Below the pieces are notes generated by a model. That model saw only the letters and a program-made list of their open reading frames with translations, ran no database searches and was not told the origin of the DNA. From Alphaproteobacteria bacterium (GTDB taxonomy: Bacteria > Pseudomonadota > Alphaproteobacteria > Rhizobiales > GCA-2746425), in assembly GCA_024743215.1 (NCBI GenBank), contig JANSWZ010000010.1, positions 1 to 64,000 of the forward strand: a DNA stretch of 64,000 bases, given 5' to 3'. The number at the start of each line of letters is the position of its first letter. The stretch's first letter is position 1. The position numbers were made by a program, and so were the translations under genes. Positions 16,058 through 24,670 of the stretch are shown here, in pieces.

Positions 16058-17521
16058 ATGCAAGCAGATCCCAACCCTCTCCAGACCTTTGCGGCCTCAC
16101 TGAATTCAGATGACGTCATCAAGGCGTTGAGAGACAATTTGATTGGGAACGGGATGACATTGGAAGGGCCATTTGGATCCAGGGAAATCCTGTATGCTGA
16201 CTATGTGGCATCGGGGCGGGCGCTGCATCTGATCGAAGAATTCATCATGACGAAGGTTCTGCCCTATTACGCCAATTCGCACACAGAAGCGTCCTTTTGC
16301 GGCGCCTTCATGACCCGTTTGCGCGCTGCGGCGCGAGCTGAAATTGCACGATTGTGTGGTGCCACAGAAGACTTCTCAACCGTGTTCGCGGGCTCCGGCG
16401 CCACCGCTGGCATAAACCGCATCGTTGGGTTGCTGGGCGTTGCCGATGCCGTCCAGAGGGGTGAAAATCCGCTCATTTTGATCGGGCCTTATGAACATCA
16501 TTCGAATATTCTGCCCTGGCGTGAAAGCGGTGCGCAGATCATTGAAATTGAGGAAGACGCCACCGGCGGTCCTTGTTTTGAATCACTGGAAAAGGCGCTG
16601 CGGGAAGCAGGTCCTGACAGGCTGAAAATCGGAGCGTTTTCGCTCGCGTCCAATGTCACAGGTATCGTGACGGACGCAGATAGAGTGACCAAATTGCTGA
16701 AAGATCATGGCGCACTTTCCGTCTGGGATTGTGCCGGTGGTGGCCCCTATTTATCACTGAACATGTGCGCGGGCACGCCTTACGAGAAAGACGCGATCAT
16801 TGTGTCGCCTCATAAATTCATTGGTGGTCCCGGCGCATCTGGTGTGATGATCGTGCGCAATGCAGCGGTCACACGCCGGAAACCTGTCGTTTCCGGCGGC
16901 GGAACGGTCAAATTCGTGTCTCCATGGGCCCATGACTATTCTGACTGTATTGCTGTGCGTGAAGAAGCTGGCACGCCAAATGTCGTCGGCGATATCCGAG
17001 CCGCCCTATGCTTTCTGGTCAAGGAATCCATCGGTCAGACCGTAATGGATAAGCGTCACAAAGAGCTGCGGGATCGCGCACTGAGCGTCTGGCAGGAAAA
17101 TCCGAATATTGAGATCCTCGGCAATCCCGATGTGGATCACTGTCTGCCGATCTTTTCAATGCAGATACGCAATTCAAAGCAAGGCGGGTTCATCCACCAG
17201 CAACTTTTCACAAGGCTTTTGTCGGACTGTTATGGCATTCAGGCGCGTGGTGGTTGCGCTTGTGCGGGGCCCTATGCCCATCGCCTTTTGGGCATAGATC
17301 AGCAACACTCTGAATCCATTCGGGCTGCCATTCTGTCCGGGGCGGAATTTGAAAAACCGGGTTGGACCCGCCTGAATTTCAGCGTCCTTCTAACCGATGA
17401 AAAAGCTGATTGTATCATTGATGCGGTGGATACGCTGGCGCGCAATCCTTACCCCATGGTTGATGCCTATCGGTGTGATGATGCTACGGCCCGTTTTAGC
17501 CCTTTGCAGCAGTCTGCATGA
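16058..17521 (+). CDS. Class V PLP aminotransferase, cysteine-desulfurase-like
   Basis: A 487-residue fold-type I PLP enzyme. H147-H148 stacks on the ring, D224 (WDCAG) contacts the pyridine nitrogen and K253 (SPHKFIGGPG) forms the Schiff base. The ARGGCACAGPYAHRLLGI segment near residue 410 sits where cysteine desulfurases have their catalytic cysteine loop, so desulfuration of a sulfur amino acid or transamination are both possible. I chose ATG 16058, preceded by GGAG at a normal distance; another in-frame ATG at 16013 would add 15 residues. It is divergent from an Lrp gene. Its 3' end overlaps the convergent amidase gene by 26 bp. Confidence 0.85.
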   Translation: MQADPNPLQTFAASLNSDDVIKALRDNLIGNGMTLEGPFGSREILYADYVASGRALHLIEEFIMTKVLPYYANSHTEASFCGAFMTRLRAAARAEIARLCGATEDFSTVFAGSGATAGINRIVGLLGVADAVQRGENPLILIGPYEHHSNILPWRESGAQIIEIEEDATGGPCFESLEKALREAGPDRLKIGAFSLASNVTGIVTDADRVTKLLKDHGALSVWDCAGGGPYLSLNMCAGTPYEKDAIIVSPHKFIGGPGASGVMIVRNAAVTRRKPVVSGGGTVKFVSPWAHDYSDCIAVREEAGTPNVVGDIRAALCFLVKESIGQTVMDKRHKELRDRALSVWQENPNIEILGNPDVDHCLPIFSMQIRNSKQGGFIHQQLFTRLLSDCYGIQARGGCACAGPYAHRLLGIDQQHSESIRAAILSGAEFEKPGWTRLNFSVLLTDEKADCIIDAVDTLARNPYPMVDAYRCDDATARFSPLQQSA

Positions 17522-18872
17522 ACGGTTCAATGGCTTTTGCGATGGACAGGATACGGTCATCCTGACCGAAAGGAGCTGAGATCAAGGCTCCAATTGGCAA
17601 TCCTTTACGATCAACACCAATTGGAAGGCTGACACCGGGCATGCCCAGATAGTTCCCAAATATGGTGTTTCGCAGTGCTTTCAGGTTCGTTTCTGCAAAA
17701 AAGTCATCGTCAGCTTCCAGTGGTGCAAGCGCAGGCGCTGTCATCGCAACAGTCGGGAACAACAGGCATTTATCGCCGAGCATATTGCCCGCAACTTCCT
17801 GAAGCCGTTCCCGTTCCCATTGCAAGCGAATGTAATCCTGAGCGGAAAACCCGCTGGCTGTCATCATGCGTGTGCGGACCCGCTGATCCATTTCATCCGC
17901 TCGCTCGCTGCTTAGCAAGGCTGCATGAAACGTCGCGGCTTCTGCAACCGTTGGCGTGCCGTGGGCAGCGAAGAGATTCATGATCTCGGCAAATATGGGA
18001 AAAGGGGCGTGGCTGATGCGGATGCCTGCTGTCTGGAGGCGATCAACGCTTTCGTCAAAATTTGTGCGGATATCAGCTTCGATATCATCAAAAACAATTG
18101 TTTCAGGGACCAGAAATTCCAGATCAGCCAAATCTATATGGGCCGTTGGAGCTGGTGTGTGTCCACGCATCAACGCATCCAGAACGATGAGATCATCAAC
18201 GCAATGGGCAAGCGGTCCCAGTGAATCCAGACTGGAGGACAATGGAAAAACGCCTTGTTTGTCATATCGGTTCTGGCTTGATTTGAAGCCCGCCAATCCA
18301 CAGAAACTTGCCGGAACCCGCACCGACCCGGCTGTGTCTGTACCAATGGCAACAGGTGCCAAACCAGCGGCGACGGCGATGGCAGAGCCAGAAGAGGAGC
18401 CGCCGGGCGCGCGTGGCATCTCATCTGAATAGGGATTTACAGGCGTGCCATAATGCGGATTGAGGCCAAGACCCGAATAGGCAAATTCCGAAAGGTTGGT
18501 TTTGCCCAGGCAGACCAATCCCAGATCCCGGCACGCGGCAACTGTGGCTGCATCGCTCTCTGCCGGTTTCCCGTTGGCATAGACCTTTGATCCTGCAGTG
18601 GTCGTATCGCCCTTGGTATCAAACAAATCCTTCCAGGCGATCGGGATACCATCCCAGGGGCTGAGCAGGGTGCCGTTAACACGCCTTGTATCACTTGCTT
18701 TGGCTTCGGCGAGCGCACGGCTCTTGGTAATGGTTATGAAGATCGATTGGTCATGATGTTGCGCAATGTCATCCAGATAGCGCTCTGCAAGCTCCACCGC
18801 TGTCATTTCACCCGTTTGCAGCATGCTGGCAAGCTGTGTGGCAGAGAGCCCATTCAAACTGTTTTTCGACAC
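17496..18872 (-). CDS. Amidase-signature hydrolase
   Basis: A 458-residue amidase. The Ser-cisSer-Lys triad is visible: K81 in WKDLFDTKG, the cis-serine in GGSSSGSA (about 160), and nucleophile S183 in GTDTAGSVRVPAS. It hydrolyses an amide (or a related ureido or ester bond) in the cytoplasm. I start at GTG 18872 because GGAGACGGATC precedes it; an upstream TTG at 18905 would overlap the TRAP permease gene by 8 bp. It follows the TRAP system 2 genes on the same strand by 25 bp, which suggests that the imported compound carries an amide. The 3' end overlaps the convergent aminotransferase gene. Confidence 0.9.
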   Translation of the reverse strand: MSKNSLNGLSATQLASMLQTGEMTAVELAERYLDDIAQHHDQSIFITITKSRALAEAKASDTRRVNGTLLSPWDGIPIAWKDLFDTKGDTTTAGSKVYANGKPAESDAATVAACRDLGLVCLGKTNLSEFAYSGLGLNPHYGTPVNPYSDEMPRAPGGSSSGSAIAVAAGLAPVAIGTDTAGSVRVPASFCGLAGFKSSQNRYDKQGVFPLSSSLDSLGPLAHCVDDLIVLDALMRGHTPAPTAHIDLADLEFLVPETIVFDDIEADIRTNFDESVDRLQTAGIRISHAPFPIFAEIMNLFAAHGTPTVAEAATFHAALLSSERADEMDQRVRTRMMTASGFSAQDYIRLQWERERLQEVAGNMLGDKCLLFPTVAMTAPALAPLEADDDFFAETNLKALRNTIFGNYLGMPGVSLPIGVDRKGLPIGALISAPFGQDDRILSIAKAIEPFMQTAAKG

Positions 18873-18897
18873 GATCCGTCTCCGTGGTTCAGTCCCG

Positions 18898-20160
18898 TTA
18901 TACAAAAAGCATTACGGCCGCCGGAAACAGGATAATCAGAATGAGCACTGCAATGTAAGCCGCAATATAGGGCAGGGCGCTCTTTGATATGGCCTCGATA
19001 CTCGAACCTGACAGCCCGGCGGCAATGAACAGGTTTAAACCGACGGGCGGTGTAAAGTTGCCGACCGCCAATGCAATCACGGTGAATACGCCGAAATAGA
19101 TCGGATCAATGCCAATCGCGGCAATAAGTGTTCCAAGGGTTGGCACCAGAAGCACCAGCGCGGCTACATTGTCCAGAAACGTGCCGGCAATCAGCAACAG
19201 AACGAGCACCAGGAGCATGATGAGCATTGGCTCGCTGCTGATGTTCAGAATTTGTGCAGCGACAGCCTGCGGAATTTGTTCAGCCGTAATGATAAAGGAG
19301 AAGGCATTGGCCGTCCCCATCAGATACATCACAACAGCGGAACTGACCGCAGTCTGCATGAAGATCGGCCCCAGATCCTTCAGCGAGATGGACCGATAAA
19401 TAAACAACCCGACAATCAGACCGTAGAGACATGCAACCGCTGCTGATTCGGTGGGGGTGAAGATACCCCCGTAAATGCCGCCCAGAATGATGATGGGCAT
19501 GATGAGCGCCAGACCGCTTTCGCCGAGAATTTTTGCGGTCTCGGATTTGTCCGGCTGCGGTTCACGTTCAAGCTTGTTTTTTCGAGCCATCATGTAATTG
19601 ACGAGGCCGAGCACCAGAGCAATGACAAGGCCTGGAATAATGCCGGCAATGAAGAGGTCTCCAATCGAGACATCAGCAATGGTGCCATAAACCACCATCG
19701 TCAGGCTTGGCGGAATGATCAATCCCAGCGCGCCGGAGGAGGCAATTACGGCCCCGGCATAGGGCGCCGGGTAACCCCGTTTGACCATGGACGGGATCAG
19801 AATTGAACCGATGGCCGAGGCCGTTGCAGGCGCGGATCCCGAGATGGCACCAAAAAAGGCAGACGCACCGGTGGACATTTGGGCAAGTCCACCTGGAAAT
19901 CTGCCAAGCAGCAATCCGGCAAGTTTCACAAGGCGTTCGGAAATATGAGCCGCTGCCATGATATTACCGGCCAGCAAAAATAGAGGAATTGCCAAGAACG
20001 GAAAACTGTTCAGGCCGTTAAATAGCTTTTGCGGCATGATGATGAGAGGAATGCTGCTGCCAAAATACAGCGCGGCAATCGACGCAAGGCCCAGTGCAAA
20101 AGCAACAGGTGTTCCAATCAACAGCAATCCGAAAAGTGTCAGAAACAGAATTTCAGTCAT
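18898..20160 (-). CDS. TRAP transporter large permease (DctM), system 2
   Basis: A 420-residue polytopic protein with DctM signatures FPFLAIPLFLLAGNIM, GAISGSAPATASAIGSILIPSM, GLIIPPSLTMVVYGTIADVSIGDLF, GGIFTPTESAAVA and NFTPPVGLNLFIAAGLSG. The start at ATG 20160 (MTEILFLTLFG) is chosen over an upstream alternative because it matches the family N-terminus. It overlaps the end of the DctQ gene by 8 bp. It forms the sodium-coupled channel for an unknown substrate probably attacked next by the amidase. Confidence 0.93.
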   Translation of the reverse strand: MTEILFLTLFGLLLIGTPVAFALGLASIAALYFGSSIPLIIMPQKLFNGLNSFPFLAIPLFLLAGNIMAAAHISERLVKLAGLLLGRFPGGLAQMSTGASAFFGAISGSAPATASAIGSILIPSMVKRGYPAPYAGAVIASSGALGLIIPPSLTMVVYGTIADVSIGDLFIAGIIPGLVIALVLGLVNYMMARKNKLEREPQPDKSETAKILGESGLALIMPIIILGGIYGGIFTPTESAAVACLYGLIVGLFIYRSISLKDLGPIFMQTAVSSAVVMYLMGTANAFSFIITAEQIPQAVAAQILNISSEPMLIMLLVLVLLLIAGTFLDNVAALVLLVPTLGTLIAAIGIDPIYFGVFTVIALAVGNFTPPVGLNLFIAAGLSGSSIEAISKSALPYIAAYIAVLILIILFPAAVMLFV

Positions 20161-20626
20161 GGTGTTGTGCCTTCCTGAATTGACCGACAAAGCTCTCAAT
20201 CAGGAATACAAGCGCCAGAACCGAACAGACCGGCATGGCCAGAGAAACATAGCCAACGGGCAGTCCTGCCGCCGGTGACACCTGGCGCATTGCGCGCATG
20301 GATAGATCATAGCCATTCACAATAATGACTCCCAGAAACAGGGTCAGGCCGAGGAAAATGACGATGTTGAAGACCCTCGCCAGACCGTCTGGAGCGAGTT
20401 TCTTCACAATATCCATCGCAATGTGCTGGTTGCTGCGAAAGGCAACGGCAGCACCCAGAAAGACCGACCAGACCATGGCATAAATGGATAACTCACTGGC
20501 GGCGGCAAAAGAAAACTCCAGAAGATAGCGGCTTGCGACCTGTGCAACGACCAATACAAAAACAGCGCCGAGAAACAGCGCCGCCAGACATTTTGTTATC
20601 TTTTCCAGGAGGTCTAGTAGCTTCAT
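20153..20626 (-). CDS. TRAP transporter small permease (DctQ), system 2
   Basis: A 157-residue protein with four membrane helices and the DctQ core AASELSIYAMVWSVFLGAAVAFRSNQHIAMDIV. It pairs with the large permease, whose start lies within its last codons. A perfect hairpin separates it from the binding-protein gene. Confidence 0.9.
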   Translation of the reverse strand: MKLLDLLEKITKCLAALFLGAVFVLVVAQVASRYLLEFSFAAASELSIYAMVWSVFLGAAVAFRSNQHIAMDIVKKLAPDGLARVFNIVIFLGLTLFLGVIIVNGYDLSMRAMRQVSPAAGLPVGYVSLAMPVCSVLALVFLIESFVGQFRKAQHHD

Positions 20627-20649
20627 GGTTTATCGTCTTTTGCAAAAGT

Positions 20650-20671
20650 GGCTGCACAGGGATGTGCAGCC
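20650..20671 (-). promoter_or_regulatory. Intercistronic hairpin, TRAP system 2
   Basis: GGCTGCACA-GGGA-TGTGCAGCC gives a perfect 9-bp stem with a four-base loop between the binding-protein stop and the DctQ start. On the minus strand it is followed by CACTTTTGC, only weakly U-rich, so partial termination or 3'-end protection is more likely than complete stop of transcription. Confidence 0.7.
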
Positions 20672-20685
20672 GCTGAGTTGAGACC

Positions 20686-21663
20686 CTAGTTTGCCAGGGT
20701 AGTCTGGATTTCTTCAATGATGTCAGCGTCCAGCTTGCCCTTGAACTGTTCGATCACAGGCGTCAGAGCCGCTTTGAAAGGAGCCGTATCAACGTCATTG
20801 ATCTTGTTACCGAGCTTGGCAAGTTCTGCCCATTGTTCATTTTCCAGATCATTGACCATTTTCAGATGAACGCCAGCCATTTCCTGTGCCGTATCCAGCA
20901 AAATCTTGCGGTATTCTTCTGGAATGGCCTCAAGCTTCGCCTTGTTCATGATCAGCGGAGAGCCAAGATAAATATGACCGGTCCTGGATGTGTAGGCCTG
21001 CACTTCGTAGAATTTCTTGGTCAGAATGTGCGCTGGCGGATTTTCCTGTGCATCGGCTGTCCCAAGCTGAAGCGCAGAATAAAGTTCGCCAAATGAGATG
21101 ACGACGGGATTGGCACCCATTGCCTTGAACGTCTCGACAAAGACTTCACCTTCGGGAACGCGAATTTTCACGCCGGCCAGATCTTCAGGCTTGGTAATGG
21201 GTTGTTCATTGTTGGTGACATGGCGTAAGCCGCCCATCCACCAGCCGATAACCTCAGCACCAGTACCGTCCATCTTGGCTTCAAGCTTGTCGCCAACGGG
21301 TCCTTCCAGCACTTCATGCACATCATCCAGCGATGAAAACAGGAATGGCAGATTCAAGATGCCCATATCGGGAACCCAGTTTGAAAGCACTGTATCCGAC
21401 ACCAGAAAAATATCCTGGGTTCCAATCATGGTGCCTTCCACAGCTTCCAATTGCTTGCCAAGCTGGTCTGCCGGGAACACCTGAATTTCTATGTTGCCAT
21501 CGGTGCGCTCTTTCACCAGATCAGCGAATTGCAGAGAAATAGTCTGGTAATGATGCGATGGCGCGCCGGTGTGACCAAGTTTGAGTTGGATCGTTTCGGC
21601 CAATGCACTTCCTGTCATGGCAGCGACCAGCGCTATCGATGCTGCTGTAATTGTAAACTTCAT
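20686..21663 (-). CDS. TRAP periplasmic binding protein (DctP), system 2
   Basis: A 325-residue secreted protein with signal peptide 1-22 (cleavage after ALA) and DctP features: LGHTGAPSHHYQ near the start, FPADQLGKQLEAVEG, and R168 in VKIRVP, the ligand-carboxylate arginine. It is the first gene of the unit dctP-dctQ-dctM-amidase. A LysR gene is divergent, and the 290-bp gap holds a perfect LysR-type dyad. Confidence 0.92.
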   Translation of the reverse strand: MKFTITAASIALVAAMTGSALAETIQLKLGHTGAPSHHYQTISLQFADLVKERTDGNIEIQVFPADQLGKQLEAVEGTMIGTQDIFLVSDTVLSNWVPDMGILNLPFLFSSLDDVHEVLEGPVGDKLEAKMDGTGAEVIGWWMGGLRHVTNNEQPITKPEDLAGVKIRVPEGEVFVETFKAMGANPVVISFGELYSALQLGTADAQENPPAHILTKKFYEVQAYTSRTGHIYLGSPLIMNKAKLEAIPEEYRKILLDTAQEMAGVHLKMVNDLENEQWAELAKLGNKINDVDTAPFKAALTPVIEQFKGKLDADIIEEIQTTLAN

Positions 21664-21885
21664 TTGGTAGTGTCTCCGTGTTGGATTTGACTCAGAGGGT
21701 TCAACAATGGATGCGAGAACAGATGTGCAGATCCCGGTGTGGAAGCGGCCCCGACTGGGCTTAATGCCTGGAACTTAAAGGGTTTTCATCTCCTTCATTC
21801 AAGCATTGTCCGCAGAACTTCCTGCTGTGAAAGAAGTATCGCACCAGACTATTCGGGGTTGGAAGCATCAACTTGCGATGGTCGC

Positions 21886-21902
21886 GTTGCCTTTTCGGCA
21901 AC
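21886..21902. promoter_or_regulatory. Operator palindrome, copy 1
   Basis: GTTGCC-TTTTC-GGCAAC is a perfect 6-5-6 dyad containing a T-N11-A core, 52 bp upstream of the LysR start and 222 bp upstream of dctP system 2. Identical arms, with the same flanks GC on the left and AA on the right, recur at 23498-23514. Confidence 0.7.
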
Positions 21903-21954
21903 AACGACCTAGTGGTGGGAGCCAAGTGTGTACTCGAAAGGCGGATGGTTTCCA

Positions 21955-22911
21955 ATGAATATGAATGCACTGAGATATTTTCTGGAAGTTGCGAAATGCA
22001 AGTCCATACGACGTGCCTCTGAACGCTTGCATGTGGCTGCCTCGGCGATAAGCCGTCAGATTTCAGCCCTGGAACATGAACTGGGCTGCACCTTGCTGGA
22101 GCGCAGGTCTGACGGCGTCAGTCTGACCGAGGCTGGTGAACGTCTCAAAACGCATGGCATGAAAATTGATGCTCAAGTACAGCTGGTTAAGTCAGATATA
22201 GATCAACTGCGCTCGCTTCACCGCGGTACGATTAAGATCGGGTCGGTGGAAGGTGTGACTGAGAATTTTCTGCCCAAAACCCTGACGGAGTTCTCAGCCC
22301 GGTTTCCGGAAGTTCATTTCGAGGTGACTGTGTTGAGCCGTGATGAGGTGATCAATGCGCTGGACCGATATGAGTGCGATATCGGATTTGTCTATGACTA
22401 TATCCACCACCACGCTGTCGAGGTTTTATCGAATTACCAACAACCCCTGCATGCCTTCGTTCCACCCGACCACGCGCTGGCACATGGCGAACGGGTTACG
22501 CTTGCAGAACTCCTGGCTTTCGATCATCTCTTGCCGGATTCCAGTTTTGGTATCAACCAATTGGTCACGCGCACGGCAAAGAAGGCAAAGGCCTGGGTCG
22601 CACCAAGAATGATCAGCAATCAGCTGCATTTCCTGCGCAATTATGCGCAGTTAAACGGGGCAGTGGTCTTCATGCCGGTTCAGGCTGTTTATAGCGAAGT
22701 GCTGCAGGGAACTCTGGTGCCCGTCAATCTGGACTGTCCGGCATTTGACAACCGCAATTTGTCCCTTGCCGCACGCAGGAGCAGAAGCCTGTCACCGGCA
22801 GCGGTCTCATTTTCAAACTTTGCTCAGGAGCAGTTTGGGACATGGCAGGATTTGGATCTGACGGCCATATCTGCCGCTCGCTCCCGATGGTGGACGGCGT
22901 TACAGAATTGA
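21955..22911 (+). CDS. LysR-family transcriptional regulator (system 2)
   Basis: A 318-residue LysR protein: winged HTH in residues 3-60 (YFLEVAKCKSIRRASERLHVAASAISRQISALE) and an effector domain from about 90. I start at ATG 21955 (MNMNALRYF), since LysR proteins normally begin close to this point; an upstream GTG at 21928 is less likely. It is divergent from TRAP system 2 and convergent with the RidA gene, whose promoter carries a second copy of the dyad found upstream of this gene. It therefore probably controls both the TRAP-amidase operon and the RidA and aldo/keto reductase genes. Confidence 0.92.
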   Translation: MNMNALRYFLEVAKCKSIRRASERLHVAASAISRQISALEHELGCTLLERRSDGVSLTEAGERLKTHGMKIDAQVQLVKSDIDQLRSLHRGTIKIGSVEGVTENFLPKTLTEFSARFPEVHFEVTVLSRDEVINALDRYECDIGFVYDYIHHHAVEVLSNYQQPLHAFVPPDHALAHGERVTLAELLAFDHLLPDSSFGINQLVTRTAKKAKAWVAPRMISNQLHFLRNYAQLNGAVVFMPVQAVYSEVLQGTLVPVNLDCPAFDNRNLSLAARRSRSLSPAAVSFSNFAQEQFGTWQDLDLTAISAARSRWWTALQN

Positions 22912-22918
22912 CCTGGTG

Positions 22919-23416
22919 CTAAGCGTCTTTGAGCAAGACATTCAGCTCTGCCTCAACTGGCGCATCCAACCCCAATTCGTTCTGGAACAAGGCCGCACGC
23001 GCGTGTTTGCCGCGCTCTTCACCAAACAAGGCTACATACAGATCGGAGGCACCATTCAATACCAGATGCGCTTCCGTGAAACCGGGCGCAGAATTGACAT
23101 AGCCAACCATCTTGATGATGCGTTCAATGCGATCCAGACTGCCGATAACCATTTTCATGAGCGCCAGATGATTGAGGGCCATATAGCGCGCTGACTGATA
23201 GCCCTCTTCAATGGTCAGATCGCTGCCCAGCTTGCCTTTGATTGGCATGATATCATTGTCATCCGCGTCACGGATGGTGCCCAATGTGCCGGAGACATAT
23301 AGAATATTGCCAACCTGAACGCCTGGAAGATAATTCCCGATTGGTTTGGGTGGCTTTGGCAATTCGAGGCCCATTGCGTGCAGTTTCTTTTCGATCTCTC
23401 CAACAGGTTCTGACAT
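22919..23416 (-). CDS. RidA/YjgF/UK114-family protein
   Basis: A 165-residue Rid-family member of the longer, YjgH/UK114-like group (GNYLPGVQVGNILYVSGTLGTIRDADD). Classical RidA hydrolyses reactive enamine or imine intermediates using an arginine near GYVNSAPGF; here that position is not arginine, so activity on 2-aminoacrylate is doubtful and a specialised hydrolase or deaminase role in a catabolic pathway is more likely. It shares a 250-bp divergent promoter with the aldo/keto reductase gene and ends seven bases from the convergent LysR stop. Confidence 0.88.
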   Translation of the reverse strand: MSEPVGEIEKKLHAMGLELPKPPKPIGNYLPGVQVGNILYVSGTLGTIRDADDNDIMPIKGKLGSDLTIEEGYQSARYMALNHLALMKMVIGSLDRIERIIKMVGYVNSAPGFTEAHLVLNGASDLYVALFGEERGKHARAALFQNELGLDAPVEAELNVLLKDA

Positions 23417-23497
23417 TGCTTATCCTTTCAACTTGGCGACTGCCTAAAAAATAGACAGTGCCAAGCTGAATGGGAATTGTCTTTACAGCAGGGATGC

Positions 23498-23514
23498 GTT
23501 GCCAGATAGGCAAC
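23498..23514. promoter_or_regulatory. Operator palindrome, copy 2
   Basis: GTTGCC-AGATA-GGCAAC repeats both arms of the dyad at 21886-21902 exactly, with a different five-base spacer. It is 82 bp upstream of the RidA start and 154 bp upstream of the aldo/keto reductase start, so it can serve both divergent genes. Confidence 0.7.
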
Positions 23515-23667
23515 AAGTGTTCCACGGAAGCAGACGGATAGGGACACTTTTAGATGTGATATGGACGGAAGGTATTGAATAGGCTGATTCTGGCGTGAAA
23601 GCTGGTCACGAGGCTACCGAACGATAGAGCTGAGCGGCTTGTCCCTTGGCTCAGGAAGAAAGACTTT

Positions 23668-24642
23668 ATGACGATCGAATTGCCGGAACTGGGTTTCGGC
23701 GGAGCGCCGGTTGGTGGCTTGTTGGACAGTGTCGATGATGCCGCAGCGCTGGATGCACTTGCGGCTGCCCTGAAAAGCGGAATTCGGTATTTTGACACCG
23801 CACCACTTTACGGCTTTGGCCTGTCGGAACGCAGAACCGGCGACATGGTGCGCGGGACTGAGGGCATTGTCATTTCAACCAAGGTAGGACGTTTGCTGAA
23901 GCCGGGCAGGCCAGCAGATCCGAACCGGTTTGCCTGGTCGAACCCGCTGCCGTTCCATCCCGAGTATGATTATGGCTATGACGGTGTCATGCGATCCTTT
24001 GAAGACAGTCAGCAACGATTGGGGCGCGACAAGATAGATATGCTGTTTCTGCATGATATCGGCTCCGATACACATCGGGACCCGACTGAGGAAGCGCGCC
24101 ATTTCAAAGAAGCGATGACAGGTGGATACAAAGCGCTGGACGAATTGCGAAGCGCAGGCGATGTGAAAGCCATCGGCATTGGCGTCAATGAAACAGATGT
24201 GTCCATGCGCACACTCGATCATGGAGACTGGGATGTCTTTTTGCTGGCTGGCCGATACACCTTGCTGGAGCAGGGTGCACTGGACGCTTTATTGCCCAAA
24301 TGTGACGCGCAGTCTGTCAAAATCGTGATTGGTGGCCCCTTCAATTCGGGCATTCTGGTGGGGGGAGCCACATGGAATTACAAGGCTGCCCCCACCGACA
24401 TTTTGGAGCGCGTCGAGGGGCTCAAAAGAGTTTGCACAGCACATAATGTGCCGCTCCCTGCCGCCGCCCTGAAATTCCCGCTCGCCCATGCATCCGTCAT
24501 AAGCGTCATACCGGGGGTGCGGACACCCGGCGAGTTTTCCCAGCTTATGCAGTGGTGGACTACGGAGATCCCTTCATGCTTCTGGTCTGACCTGATGCAT
24601 GAAGGCTATGTCCGTGAAGATGCGCCCGTACCGGTTTCCTGA
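23668..24642 (+). CDS. Aldo/keto reductase, aldose-dehydrogenase group
   Basis: A 324-residue (beta/alpha)8 oxidoreductase. The catalytic tetrad is intact: D43 and Y48 (YFDTAPLYGFGLSER), K72 (ISTKVGR) and H128 (LFLHDIG). The GLSERR variant and overall length place it near L-fucose/D-arabinose dehydrogenases and pyridoxal 4-dehydrogenase, enzymes that oxidise a sugar hemiacetal or aldehyde to a lactone with NAD(P). AGGAAG precedes the ATG. It is divergent from the RidA gene and shares its operator; the downstream stress-protein gene is convergent. Confidence 0.88.
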   Translation: MTIELPELGFGGAPVGGLLDSVDDAAALDALAAALKSGIRYFDTAPLYGFGLSERRTGDMVRGTEGIVISTKVGRLLKPGRPADPNRFAWSNPLPFHPEYDYGYDGVMRSFEDSQQRLGRDKIDMLFLHDIGSDTHRDPTEEARHFKEAMTGGYKALDELRSAGDVKAIGIGVNETDVSMRTLDHGDWDVFLLAGRYTLLEQGALDALLPKCDAQSVKIVIGGPFNSGILVGGATWNYKAAPTDILERVEGLKRVCTAHNVPLPAAALKFPLAHASVISVIPGVRTPGEFSQLMQWWTTEIPSCFWSDLMHEGYVREDAPVPVS

Positions 24643-24670
24643 GACCTGAACGGACTGCAATATTTATTGA

